DNA from: Bacillota bacterium
GTDB taxonomy: Bacteria; Bacillota; Clostridia; Christensenellales; CAG-138
Assembly: GCA_016286445.1 (NCBI GenBank)
Contig: JAEESS010000017.1
Span: 1 to 39,873 of the forward strand
Direction of reading: 5' to 3'
Length of the DNA: 39,873 nucleotides
Under the pieces are notes generated by a model. It made no database searches. It saw only the letters and a list, made by a program, of their open reading frames with translations, and was not told the origin of the DNA. The first letter of the stretch is position 1, and each line of letters starts with the position of its first letter. Below, in pieces: positions 25,995 to 33,790 of the stretch. The position numbers and the translations under genes are program-made.

Positions 25995-26843
25995 ATGGCT
26001 GTTATCATGAATCAGGCAAACCTTACATATACCTACGGCACAACGACCGCGACCGTGGCGTCGAACATTGCGGAGACCGAGTGGAACGCGGCGCTTGCCG
26101 CCGAAAAGCGCGTGCTTGAGGACGCGTATCGCGAGGATTCAACGCTGACGTATCTGATCTCGCTCACAAACAGTGCCGCTGCGCCGGTCGAAAACCTTGT
26201 GATCACCGATAACCTCGGCGCATTCACGCCCGCCGGCGCCGCCGCGCCGGTCGTGCCGCTGACCTTCGCAGGCAACGCAACGCTGTTTATTGACGGCGTG
26301 TTTTCCGAGAACCTGACACCGACGCCGGTCCCGGAAGGCATTCGGTTCACGGTCCCCTCCGTCCCCGCAAACGCTTCGGCGCTTCTCGTTTATCAGACGG
26401 CGGTGAACGCTTTTGCGCCGCTTTCCGCGGGAAGCGAGATCGTAAACACCGCGACGATCGGCGAAACCGACCCGCTGACCGTTTCCGCCACCGTGCCCGT
26501 CGCCGATTACGCAGACGTCTCGATCGAAAAGGAAATGCGTCCGAACCCGATCACCGACGGCGATACGCTCACCGCGATCTTCACGATCGAAAACCGCGGC
26601 AATGCGGAAGCGACGGGGCTTGTGCTCACCGACAGTTTCCCGATCACGCTTTCGGACGTTGCCGTCACCGTGAACGGCGCCCCTGTTACGGACTTCACGT
26701 TTGAAAACGACCTGTTCACCCTGCCTGAAGAGGGCAGCGGAACAACACTGTCCGTGCCCGCCGCGACCTTCTCCGAGGACGCGTCCGGCGCGTTTTCCGT
26801 GACCCCGGGCGTGCTCACCGTTGTACTCACCGGCACGGTCTGA
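25995..26843 (+). CDS. DUF11-type repeat protein without signal peptide
   Basis: The 282-residue protein opens MAVIMNQANLTYTYGTTTATV and has two DUF11-like beta-sandwich modules. The first is at about 45-165 (STLTYLISLTNSAAAPVENLVITDNLG...) and the second at about 170-282 (ADVSIEKEMRPNPITDGDTLTAIFTIENRGNAEATGLVLTDSFP). DUF11 modules usually belong to long cell-surface proteins, yet here there is no signal peptide, membrane helix or anchor. A perfect small dyad (ACGGC/GCCGT, 25964-25977) lies just before the GGAAAGGAG ribosome site. It could be a spore-coat or other structural protein released by cell lysis; this is a guess. Its own terminator follows. Confidence 0.75.
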   Translation: MAVIMNQANLTYTYGTTTATVASNIAETEWNAALAAEKRVLEDAYREDSTLTYLISLTNSAAAPVENLVITDNLGAFTPAGAAAPVVPLTFAGNATLFIDGVFSENLTPTPVPEGIRFTVPSVPANASALLVYQTAVNAFAPLSAGSEIVNTATIGETDPLTVSATVPVADYADVSIEKEMRPNPITDGDTLTAIFTIENRGNAEATGLVLTDSFPITLSDVAVTVNGAPVTDFTFENDLFTLPEEGSGTTLSVPAATFSEDASGAFSVTPGVLTVVLTGTV

Positions 26844-26871
26844 AAACAGTTCGTTCTGACTTATCGGCTCC

Positions 26872-26902
26872 GCCTTCCCTCGAAACAGGGAAGGCTTTTT
26901 AT
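26872..26902 (+). terminator. Intrinsic terminator of the DUF11-type gene
   Basis: GCCTTCCCT-CGAAAC-AGGGAAGGC is followed by TTTTTAT. Confidence 0.9.
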
Positions 26903-26922
26903 CGGTATCCGCAAGATTTTTG

Positions 26923-26951
26923 TTGCGTTTGGCGGAAAAAGAAGGTATGAT
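26923..26951 (+). promoter_or_regulatory. Promoter of mrnC-rlmB-sigH
   Basis: TTGCGT (26923-26928), 17-bp spacer TTGGCGGAAAAAGAAGG, TATGAT (26946-26951). The start codon follows only 8 nt later. Confidence 0.65.
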
Positions 26952-26959
26952 ATAGATGT

Positions 26960-27406
26960 ATGAGTATGCATTCCGATATTGTCCGATATTTGAACATTGA
27001 GCGCCCGTCAGATCCGCTTTCGCTGCCCGCGCTGACGCTCGCGTACCTCGGCGACACGGTCTATGACCTGTATGTGCGCACGCTGCTTGCCGAAACGCTT
27101 CGGCTGCCGATGCGCGCGCTGCATCTTGAAGCGGCAAAGCTCGTCTGTGCCGCGGGACAGGCGGCGGCGTACCGGCGCATTGCCGATGCGCTTTCCGAAT
27201 CGGAGCAGGCGGCGTTCCGGCGCGGACGCAACGCACATTCCGGAACCGTGCCGAAGCATGCGGACGTGCGCGATTACCGTGTGGCGACCGGGCTGGAAGC
27301 CCTGCTCGGTCATCTGTATTTACTGGGCAAGGACGATCGCATCGGCGAATTGATGCGCCTTGCCGTGATCTATCCCAATCCATCCGAAAAGGAGTCCGAA
27401 TCATGA
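26960..27406 (+). CDS. mrnC: Mini-ribonuclease III
   Basis: The 148-residue RNase III catalytic domain lacks a dsRNA-binding domain. Motifs: LAYLGDTVYDLYVR (catalytic Asp region, with Asp where Glu is usual after the Tyr) at about 28-41, and VATGLEALLGHLYLLGK near the end (second acidic site). Mini-III trims 23S rRNA ends in Firmicutes. There is no ribosome binding site, and the promoter -10 ends 8 nt before the ATG, so the message may be leaderless; a second ATG follows two codons later. rlmB overlaps its stop by ATGA. Confidence 0.93.
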   Translation: MSMHSDIVRYLNIERPSDPLSLPALTLAYLGDTVYDLYVRTLLAETLRLPMRALHLEAAKLVCAAGQAAAYRRIADALSESEQAAFRRGRNAHSGTVPKHADVRDYRVATGLEALLGHLYLLGKDDRIGELMRLAVIYPNPSEKESES

Positions 27407-28491
27407 GCGATCAAAGAAAAGACTACGGCAGACGCCCCTCGTCGGGCGACACCGGCGCGCGTGTGCACACGCAATATGACAGACCCTACGGCAAAAAGCC
27501 GTTTGCGGACGATAAAAAGAGCTACGGAAACGATCGTTCCTATTCCGGCGACTATCGCAGAAAAAACGGCGAACAGCGGAACGAATCCCCGAAAAAGTCC
27601 TACGGCAGACCGAACGAACGCAAGCCCTACGGCAAGTCCGGCTATGATCGGAACGAAAAGCCGTACGACCGCAGATCCGGACGCGACGAACAGCCCCGCA
27701 GACCGTACGAGCCCGCGCCGGTCGAGAACGAGCGCGACGAACAGCCGTACCTGCTGATCGGCAGAAACGCGGTGCGCGAAGCCCTGAAGAGTGGCAGAAG
27801 CATCGACCGCGTGCTGGTCACGACCGAACACGACGGCTCTTTGGGCGAGATCGTGACGCTTGCGCGCGAGCGGAAGCTTGTCGTGCGCGAAGTCGACCGT
27901 AAAAAGCTGGACGAACTGTGCATGCCGTTCGGACACGGCGGCAAGACGGCAAACCATCAGGGTGTTGTGGCATACGCGGCGGGCGTGACCTACTGCGAGA
28001 TCGCCGACATCCTCGACGCCGCAAAGGAAAAGGGCGAAGCGCCGTTTATCATCGTGCTGGACGGCGTGGAGGACCCGCATAACCTCGGCTCCATCATCCG
28101 CAGCGCGGACTGCGCAGGCGCGCACGGCGTGATCATCGGCAAGCGCAGAAGCGCTTCCGTCACCGCCGCCGCCGTCAAAGCGAGCGCGGGCGCGACGGAA
28201 TATGTCAAGATCGCGCGGGTGGTCAACATCTCCGCGGCGATCACGCAGCTGAAGGCTGCAGGCGTCTGGATCGCCGGCGCGGATATGAACGGCGAAAGCA
28301 TGCGCTCCGCCGCGATGAAGGGACCGCTTGCAATCGTCATCGGCAACGAAGGCGAAGGGCTTTCTAAGCTCGTCCGCGACAACTGCGATTTCCTCGTCTC
28401 CATCCCGATGCACGGACATATCGATTCGCTGAACGCAGGCGTCGCCGCGGCGATCCTGATGTTCGAGAAGAAACGGCAGGACGCCGAATGA
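27403..28491 (+). CDS. rlmB: 23S rRNA 2'-O-ribose methyltransferase, RlmB/TrmH family
   Basis: The 362-residue SpoU-family methyltransferase has the three knot motifs: VEDPHNLGSIIRSADCAGA (motif 1), AIVIGNEGEGLSKLV (motif 2) and IPMHGHIDSLNAGVAAAILMFE (motif 3), forming the SAM-binding trefoil knot. LLIGRNAVREALKSGRSIDRVLV near residue 118 is the substrate-binding domain. The first 110 residues are an unusual Tyr/Lys/Arg/Gly/Ser-rich, probably disordered, tail with repeated SYG and PYGK words. The family modifies G2251 of 23S rRNA in E. coli. It is coupled by ATGA to both mrnC and sigH. Confidence 0.93.
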   Translation: MSDQRKDYGRRPSSGDTGARVHTQYDRPYGKKPFADDKKSYGNDRSYSGDYRRKNGEQRNESPKKSYGRPNERKPYGKSGYDRNEKPYDRRSGRDEQPRRPYEPAPVENERDEQPYLLIGRNAVREALKSGRSIDRVLVTTEHDGSLGEIVTLARERKLVVREVDRKKLDELCMPFGHGGKTANHQGVVAYAAGVTYCEIADILDAAKEKGEAPFIIVLDGVEDPHNLGSIIRSADCAGAHGVIIGKRRSASVTAAAVKASAGATEYVKIARVVNISAAITQLKAAGVWIAGADMNGESMRSAAMKGPLAIVIGNEGEGLSKLVRDNCDFLVSIPMHGHIDSLNAGVAAAILMFEKKRQDAE

Positions 28492-29084
28492 GTATTCCGA
28501 CCGACGACGAACTGCTTGCCCGCATCCGCGCGCACGACGCCGAGGCGGAACAGCTGCTGTACGAACGCTACAAGCAGCTGGTACGTTCGCGCGCACATTC
28601 CTATTTTCTGATCGGCGCGGACCACGAGGATCTCGTGCAGGAGGGCATGATCGGGCTCTATAAAGCGGTCCTTGAATACGATGAAAGCAAGTCTGCGTCG
28701 TTCAAAAGCTTTGCCGAGATCTGCATAACAAGGCAGATCCTGTCCGCGATCAAAAACGCCACGCGTAAAAAGCATACGCCGCTCAACCACTACGTTTCGC
28801 TGAACCGCTCCCCCGTCAAGGAGGACGGCGAGATCACGCTTCTGGACACGGTGCGGTCCTTAAGCGTCGCCGATCCCGAAGACGTCGTGATCGGGCGCGA
28901 GAACTTCGAGCAAATGGTCCTGTACCTCGAAAAGGCGCTGTCTCCGATGGAGCGGCGGGTCTTGAGCCTGTACCTTGACGGGCTCTCCTATCCGCAGATC
29001 GCCGCGCGCATCGAAAAGCCGCTGAAATCGGTCGACAACGCCATGCAGCGCGTGAAGCACAAGCTCGAAGCGTTCCGAAGCTAA
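28488..29084 (+). CDS. sigH: RNA polymerase sigma factor, SigH (Spo0H) type
   Basis: The 198-residue sigma-70 family protein has region 2 (EDLVQEGMIGLYKAVLEYDESKSASFKSFAEICITRQILSAI split over about 47-85) and region 4 (LSPMERRVLSLYLDGLSYPQIAARIEKPLKSVDNAMQRVKHKL, about 145-190). It lacks region 1.1. The position after mrnC-rlmB matches Bacillus sigH, the early-sporulation and stationary-phase sigma factor. The yacP gene usually found between is absent. Sporulation of the organism is not proved by this. ATGA overlap with rlmB suggests all three genes form one operon. Confidence 0.92.
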   Translation: MSIPTDDELLARIRAHDAEAEQLLYERYKQLVRSRAHSYFLIGADHEDLVQEGMIGLYKAVLEYDESKSASFKSFAEICITRQILSAIKNATRKKHTPLNHYVSLNRSPVKEDGEITLLDTVRSLSVADPEDVVIGRENFEQMVLYLEKALSPMERRVLSLYLDGLSYPQIAARIEKPLKSVDNAMQRVKHKLEAFRS

Positions 29085-29092
29085 GCATACAA

Positions 29093-29122
29093 AATCCCCG
29101 GATCCGCACGGATCCGGGGATT
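29093..29122. terminator. Bidirectional terminator between sigH and the large surface gene
   Basis: AATCCCCGGATCCG-CA-CGGATCCGGGGATT is a perfect 14-bp stem. On the minus strand TTTTG follows, on the plus strand TTGCTTGTCTT. Confidence 0.85.
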
Positions 29123-29135
29123 GCTTGTCTTAGTG

Positions 29136-29990
29136 TTATTTGACTCTGACACTCATGACATTCGACCACTCGCCGAAGTAACTGACGCCCTCGAAGATGT
29201 GGTAGGAACGGACACAGACATAGTATGTCTTGCCGCTCTGCAGCCAATTGACCGTCTTTTCCCTTATCTTCCAGTTGTCGACCCAGACTGATTTAACGTC
29301 ATTCATGAAGTATCCATCCGTCGAGTACTTGATCTGATAGCCCGTGAACATCTGGGATGCATCCCAATTTGCGGTAAAGCTCCGGCTGCCCGCGGTCAGA
29401 CCCTTCAGCGTGCGTGTCGTGATGCGGACCGTCGTCTTCAGCGGACCGACCATACCGAGGTTATAGTTGTCGCCGACATTGCCGCCGATCTCCGCACCGG
29501 ATACCGGATCGATACGGCGGGTAAAGTACCCCTTGACGCCGTACTGATACCGCGTGCCCGCATAGACCGCCGTATCGACATAGCTCAGGTCCGGCGTGTT
29601 GTTCCAGCGCTCGAACGTCGTCCAGCCGTTGGTCGTGCTGCTCCATGCTCTGCGGTAGACGACATAGCCCGCAGCGCCTTCCACCGGCGCCCATGTGATC
29701 TTGATGCCGTTACTTACATTTGCAACTTCGGTTTCCGTCGTCGGCGGGAGGTAGATCTTGAACCATGCCTGCGCCGTGCCGGAATACTGCGACGTAAAGG
29801 TCACGATGACATAGCCGGTACCGGCGTTGACGTTTTCACGGTACTCGTATGTATAACAGCTGGGATCCACTTCATCGCCGTATCCGTCATAAACGGTAAA
29901 CCGCGGCTCCCACGCCATGCCGTCCGCAACGACGTACGGCGTCGCGCCTTTATATTGCAAGAGACTATCGTTCCATTCGATCCATCCGTC
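29136..29990 (-). repeat. Shared C-terminal module, copy A
   Basis: It encodes the Ig-like and two Fn3-like domains (WTTFERWNN, AGTRYQYGVK, TTVRITTRTLKGLTAG, GKTYYVCVRSYHI). It is clearly homologous at DNA level to copy B at 32961-33790. Confidence 0.85.
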
Positions 29991-32642
29991 GAACAAATCG
30001 GGGTTTTCCTCATCCTCTTCCCACGCCGCATAGAGTGTATGATCCGAATCGGTCGTGACCTTCGTGGAGGCAGTGATCACTGTTCCATCCTCCATAAACC
30101 AACAGATGAAGATATGTCCATACCATGTCGGCTCCGGAAGCTCGCCGTAGGACTTGCCGTAGGTTACGGTAATACTGTCCGTCGATATGCTGCCGCCATT
30201 CGGATCAAGGGTGACGGTATAGGTGTTCGCCTTCCAGCGCGCGTAGAGCGTATGATTCGACGCCGTCGTAACCGTCGTCGAGGACGTTACCTGAGAACCG
30301 CCGCTTGACGCAGTGTACCATCCAGCAAAGCTGTAGCCCGTGCGCGTCGGTGTCGGGAGCCAGCCATAGGTGTTTCCATAGATTACCCAAATGCTACCCT
30401 CCGATAAGCCGCTTCCATCATTTCTATCGAAAGTTACAAGGTACTCGTTTACAATCCAATGTGCATACAGCGTGTGGTTCGACGCAGTCGTGACCGTTGT
30501 CGAAGCCGTAACCAGTGAGCCGCCGCTTGATGCCGTGTACCATCCGTCGAACGAATAGCCGGTACGCGTCGGAGTAGGCAATGTTCCGTAGGTGCTGCCG
30601 TAGGTGACGGACTTGCTGCTCGTCGATACGCTGCCGCCGTTCGGATCAAACGTTACGGTATAATTGTTTCCCGTGTTCCAATGCGCATACAGCGTATGAT
30701 TCGACGCCGTCGATACCGTCGTTGAGGATGTTATCTGAGAACCGCCGCTTGACGCCGTGTACCATCCCGCAAAGCTGTAGCCCGTGCGCGTCGGCGTCGG
30801 CAGATCGCCGTAAGTGCTGCCGTAATAAACCGTTTTGCTGCTTGTCGACACGCTGCCGCCGTTCGCGTTGAAGTAAACCGTATAAGGATATGCGCTCCAA
30901 TGCGCGTACAGCGTATGATTCGATGTGTTCGTAACCGTCGTCGAAGACGTTACCTGTGATCCGCCGCCTGACGTGGTGTACCACCCGCTAAAGCTGTAGC
31001 CGGTGCGCGTCGGCGTCGGCAGATCGCCGTAGGTACTGCCGACCGTGACTGTCTTGCTGGTTGTTGAAACACTTCCCCCATTCGCATCGAAGGTAACCGT
31101 TACCGTCGTTTGCTTTGGTTCTACCGTGAAACCCTTTGTATAAACTGTTATCTTCTGCTCATGTGTGTTAAGCGTCTTTGCATCGCTTGAAGCATAATAC
31201 AACCCGGAAGTTGCTCTGACAACATATGTATAACTGCCTACTGCCAAAGACCCAAATTTAGTTCCGTTGTCCAGCGTGCTTCCGCCGATTTTATAGTATC
31301 TCTTGCTCGCTGTTGCAGAAGTTCCTGTCTTTGCCGTTCCGGATGTTGCAGATCCCGCATAAACATATGCTTCAACTGCAGTGAGCTTGCTGTTCATGGT
31401 GTGGATCAATCCGCCCAGTCCAAAGGAACTGCCCTGCGTAATACTTGAGGGTGCTGTCGGTGCATGCAGCTCTGCTTTATGGTTATATGCGGAAACCGTG
31501 ACATAATCTGATCTCGCGTAGATATAGCCGTATTTGCCGCTGCTCAGTTTAACTCTGTACCAATAATTGCCGGCTGTGTTCTTCAAAATGGCATTACAAT
31601 TATATGTAGCACCGGAAGAGAACGACTCCAGATCCGTTGAATTGCTGTCAGTGTTCTTGCTGCAAGGCAACGATTTTACATATCCGCTTCCCGTTGTTTT
31701 CAATTTGAGATCCGTGGGGTATTCGGTGCACGTCAGTACATAAGTCGCTTCACCTGAAGAAGTGTTATAGTTTGAAGCACGGCTGATCGTGACATACGAA
31801 TAGCTGGAGTAACTGATCACATGCTCAGCTACAATATTGCGTCCCAGATCGCTTCTGCAAACGTAATTGCTGTCTAAAACCTTTACGCCGTCGGATCCGA
31901 CAGAAATTACAACTGCGGAATGGCTGCTGCTGCTTGTACTGCTCCCTAAACGGATAATATCGCCGGGAAGAGCAACACTCATTGTCGACTGTTCATATTT
32001 ACCGGTCTTCAACTGCGAGAACGAAACGCTATCAGTGGACTTTTGCGCGAAAATGTACCAACCTGCGAAATTGGCAAAGCCGCAGCATGTCCAGCCGTTT
32101 CCCAACGAGGAACCGTAATACCAATGCTTCATGCTGAAGGACGACGGAACCAAATCAAGACAGTTCTTTGCCCAAGAGCTCTTTAAGACATTGCCTGCAT
32201 TGCATTTATCACATGAATTATTCCCGCAATCTGCCTGCGTCGTAGTAAAATGCCGATAGCTCAGCAGCATGTTCAGCTGTCCGATGCGATTGTATGCTTC
32301 TATCGGCGTTACTTTTCCGGGCGTGGTTGCATTGATCGTCTCGTCAATTGAATCGGGAATCTCTTCCGGATCTCCCTGAATGATGATATCCGGATCATTG
32401 CAGCAGTCGTGATCCGCATACACATCGTCCGATTCAACGGTATTATCACTGTCGAGAAGAAAAGCGTCCGTGTTTTCTTCAATATCGTCTGTTACATTTT
32501 CGTCAATGTCTTCGCCGTTGTTTACCTCCTCTGTTGTTTCCGGACTAACCGATTCCACATCATCACCTTCTGCAAATACGGCTGAAGGCAGCAACGCAAA
32601 GCACATCAGCAACGCAAGTATCAGGGCCAACAGTTTTTTCAT
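29136..32642 (-). CDS. Large secreted protein: CHAP-like domain, SH3-like domain, five InlB B-repeats, Fn3-like C-terminus
   Basis: The 1168-residue protein has a Sec signal (about 1-24, ending AVFAEG) and an acidic stretch. A cysteine-rich papain/CHAP-like domain (about 110-295) has Cys 186-187 in WTCCGFANFAGW and His 241 in SSHSAVVISV, with Asp or Asn near 257-259. An SH3-like domain follows (about 310-395). Five InlB-type B-repeats lie at about 512-873 (GGSVST...GYSFxGWYT...NHTLYAHW). An Ig-like piece and two Fn3-like domains (about 890-1168) are shared with the next surface gene. No LPXTG is seen. A peptidoglycan amidase/endopeptidase or peptidase role is inferred. Codons 1 to about 500 look more AT-rich than the rest of the window. 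Confidence 0.88.
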   Translation of the reverse strand: MKKLLALILALLMCFALLPSAVFAEGDDVESVSPETTEEVNNGEDIDENVTDDIEENTDAFLLDSDNTVESDDVYADHDCCNDPDIIIQGDPEEIPDSIDETINATTPGKVTPIEAYNRIGQLNMLLSYRHFTTTQADCGNNSCDKCNAGNVLKSSWAKNCLDLVPSSFSMKHWYYGSSLGNGWTCCGFANFAGWYIFAQKSTDSVSFSQLKTGKYEQSTMSVALPGDIIRLGSSTSSSSHSAVVISVGSDGVKVLDSNYVCRSDLGRNIVAEHVISYSSYSYVTISRASNYNTSSGEATYVLTCTEYPTDLKLKTTGSGYVKSLPCSKNTDSNSTDLESFSSGATYNCNAILKNTAGNYWYRVKLSSGKYGYIYARSDYVTVSAYNHKAELHAPTAPSSITQGSSFGLGGLIHTMNSKLTAVEAYVYAGSATSGTAKTGTSATASKRYYKIGGSTLDNGTKFGSLAVGSYTYVVRATSGLYYASSDAKTLNTHEQKITVYTKGFTVEPKQTTVTVTFDANGGSVSTTSKTVTVGSTYGDLPTPTRTGYSFSGWYTTSGGGSQVTSSTTVTNTSNHTLYAHWSAYPYTVYFNANGGSVSTSSKTVYYGSTYGDLPTPTRTGYSFAGWYTASSGGSQITSSTTVSTASNHTLYAHWNTGNNYTVTFDPNGGSVSTSSKSVTYGSTYGTLPTPTRTGYSFDGWYTASSGGSLVTASTTVTTASNHTLYAHWIVNEYLVTFDRNDGSGLSEGSIWVIYGNTYGWLPTPTRTGYSFAGWYTASSGGSQVTSSTTVTTASNHTLYARWKANTYTVTLDPNGGSISTDSITVTYGKSYGELPEPTWYGHIFICWFMEDGTVITASTKVTTDSDHTLYAAWEEDEENPDLFDGWIEWNDSLLQYKGATPYVVADGMAWEPRFTVYDGYGDEVDPSCYTYEYRENVNAGTGYVIVTFTSQYSGTAQAWFKIYLPPTTETEVANVSNGIKITWAPVEGAAGYVVYRRAWSSTTNGWTTFERWNNTPDLSYVDTAVYAGTRYQYGVKGYFTRRIDPVSGAEIGGNVGDNYNLGMVGPLKTTVRITTRTLKGLTAGSRSFTANWDASQMFTGYQIKYSTDGYFMNDVKSVWVDNWKIREKTVNWLQSGKTYYVCVRSYHIFEGVSYFGEWSNVMSVRVK
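30020..31106 (-). repeat. Five tandem InlB-type B-repeats (about 70 codons each)
   Basis: Each unit runs from a strand like YTVTFDPNGGSVST through GSTYG.LPTPTRTGYSF.GWYTASSGG to TTVTTASNHTLYAHW. Units 1-4 are close copies in protein and DNA; unit 5 (ending LYAAWEE) is the most diverged. Confidence 0.88.
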
Positions 32643-32721
32643 AATGCTCTCCGACCGGTGCGGCTGCGGTCATTTCGGACAAACGGACGCCGCGGAAATA
32701 ATCCGTTCATTGATAAGATTG

Positions 32722-32756
32722 ACATTACATAGTGTTTTTCATTCTATGTTAACATT
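32722..32756. promoter_or_regulatory. Imperfect dyad in the leader of the large surface gene
   Basis: ACATTACATAG and CTATGTTAACATT are imperfect inverted arms about 11 nt apart, just downstream of the predicted transcription start. This is an operator or leader hairpin candidate. The 32643-32960 gap otherwise holds the promoter and the terminator of the upstream gene; I see no gene in it. Confidence 0.35.
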
Positions 32757-32765
32757 ACACCAAAT

Positions 32766-32794
32766 ATTATAAGAAAATACCAGCGTAAAGTCAA
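32766..32794 (-). promoter_or_regulatory. Promoter of the B-repeat surface protein gene
   Basis: TTGACT (32794-32789), 17-bp spacer, TATAAT (32771-32766). The leader to the ATG at 32642 is about 118 nt. Confidence 0.8.
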
Positions 32795-32907
32795 TAGTTT
32801 CAAGTCGTTTTAAGCCGCGAAATCCAGTGTATTTCGGTATCATTTGCATATAAAAATGCATGGAAATGATTGGAACAACGCGCAAGCAGAAAAAGCACAC
32901 CGACGGC

Positions 32908-32942
32908 AAAAGATCTCCGTGCTGAATGCGCGGAGACCTTTC
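32908..32942 (-). terminator. Probable terminator of the second surface gene
   Basis: On the minus strand AAAGGTCTCCGCGC-ATTCA-GCACGGAGATCTTTT forms a long stem with a mismatch, ending in a short T run. Confidence 0.65.
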
Positions 32943-32960
32943 GTTTTTGATTCTGATTTT

Positions 32961-33790
32961 TTATTTTATCGCTGCGCTCAGCACGTTCGACCATTCGCCG
33001 AAGTATCGGATGCCCTCGTAGATATGGTAGGAACGAACGCAGACATAATAGGTCTTGCCGCTTCGCAGAGAATTGACCGTCGTCTGACCAGTCTTCCAGT
33101 TGTTGACCCAGACCGATTTGACGTCGTTTTTGAAATTTGCGTCGGTCGAATACTTGATCTGGTAGCCCGTGAACAGCTTGGAAGTATCCCAACTGGCGAT
33201 AAACGCCGTTCTGCCCGCCGTCAGCCCTTTCAGCGTACGCGTCGTGATGCGGACAGTCGTCTTCAAGGGTCCGACCAGACCGAGATTGTAGTTGTCCATC
33301 GCGCCGCCGATCGTCGTGCCGTCCGCGTTCTTCCGCTCCGCAAAGTACGCCTTGACGCCGTACTGGTAGCGCGTACCGGCGTAGACGTTCGTATCGACCC
33401 AGCTTGTGGCGGTCGTGTTGTTCCAACGCTCGAACGTCGTCCAGCCCGCACTTTGCCGATTCCATGCGCGCCGGTAGATGACATATCCCTTTGCGCCGAG
33501 AACCGCTTCCCATGTGACCTTGACGCCGTCCCGCACGCTTTGGACCGCCGTCGATTTCGTCGGGGCAAGCAGGATCTTGAACATCTTCGATACTTTGGAT
33601 CCGTCCTGCTTCATTTTGATATCGACGTACGCGGTGCCGGGCTCGTAATTGTTCCGATAGGAGATCGTATAATCGGAAGAGGAGATGATGTTCCCTTCCT
33701 TATCCGTCAGCTCGACCTGCGGCCAGAATCCAAGAAAACTCCACTCGTCATAGAGCATATACGGCGTTTTTCCTTTATAGTATACATCGC
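32961..33790 (-). repeat. Shared C-terminal module, copy B
   Basis: This is the partner of the 29136-29990 copy. It has the same domain order and near-identical blocks such as WTTFERWNNT, AGTRYQYGVKAYF and GPLKTTVRITTRTLKGLTAG. Confidence 0.85.
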
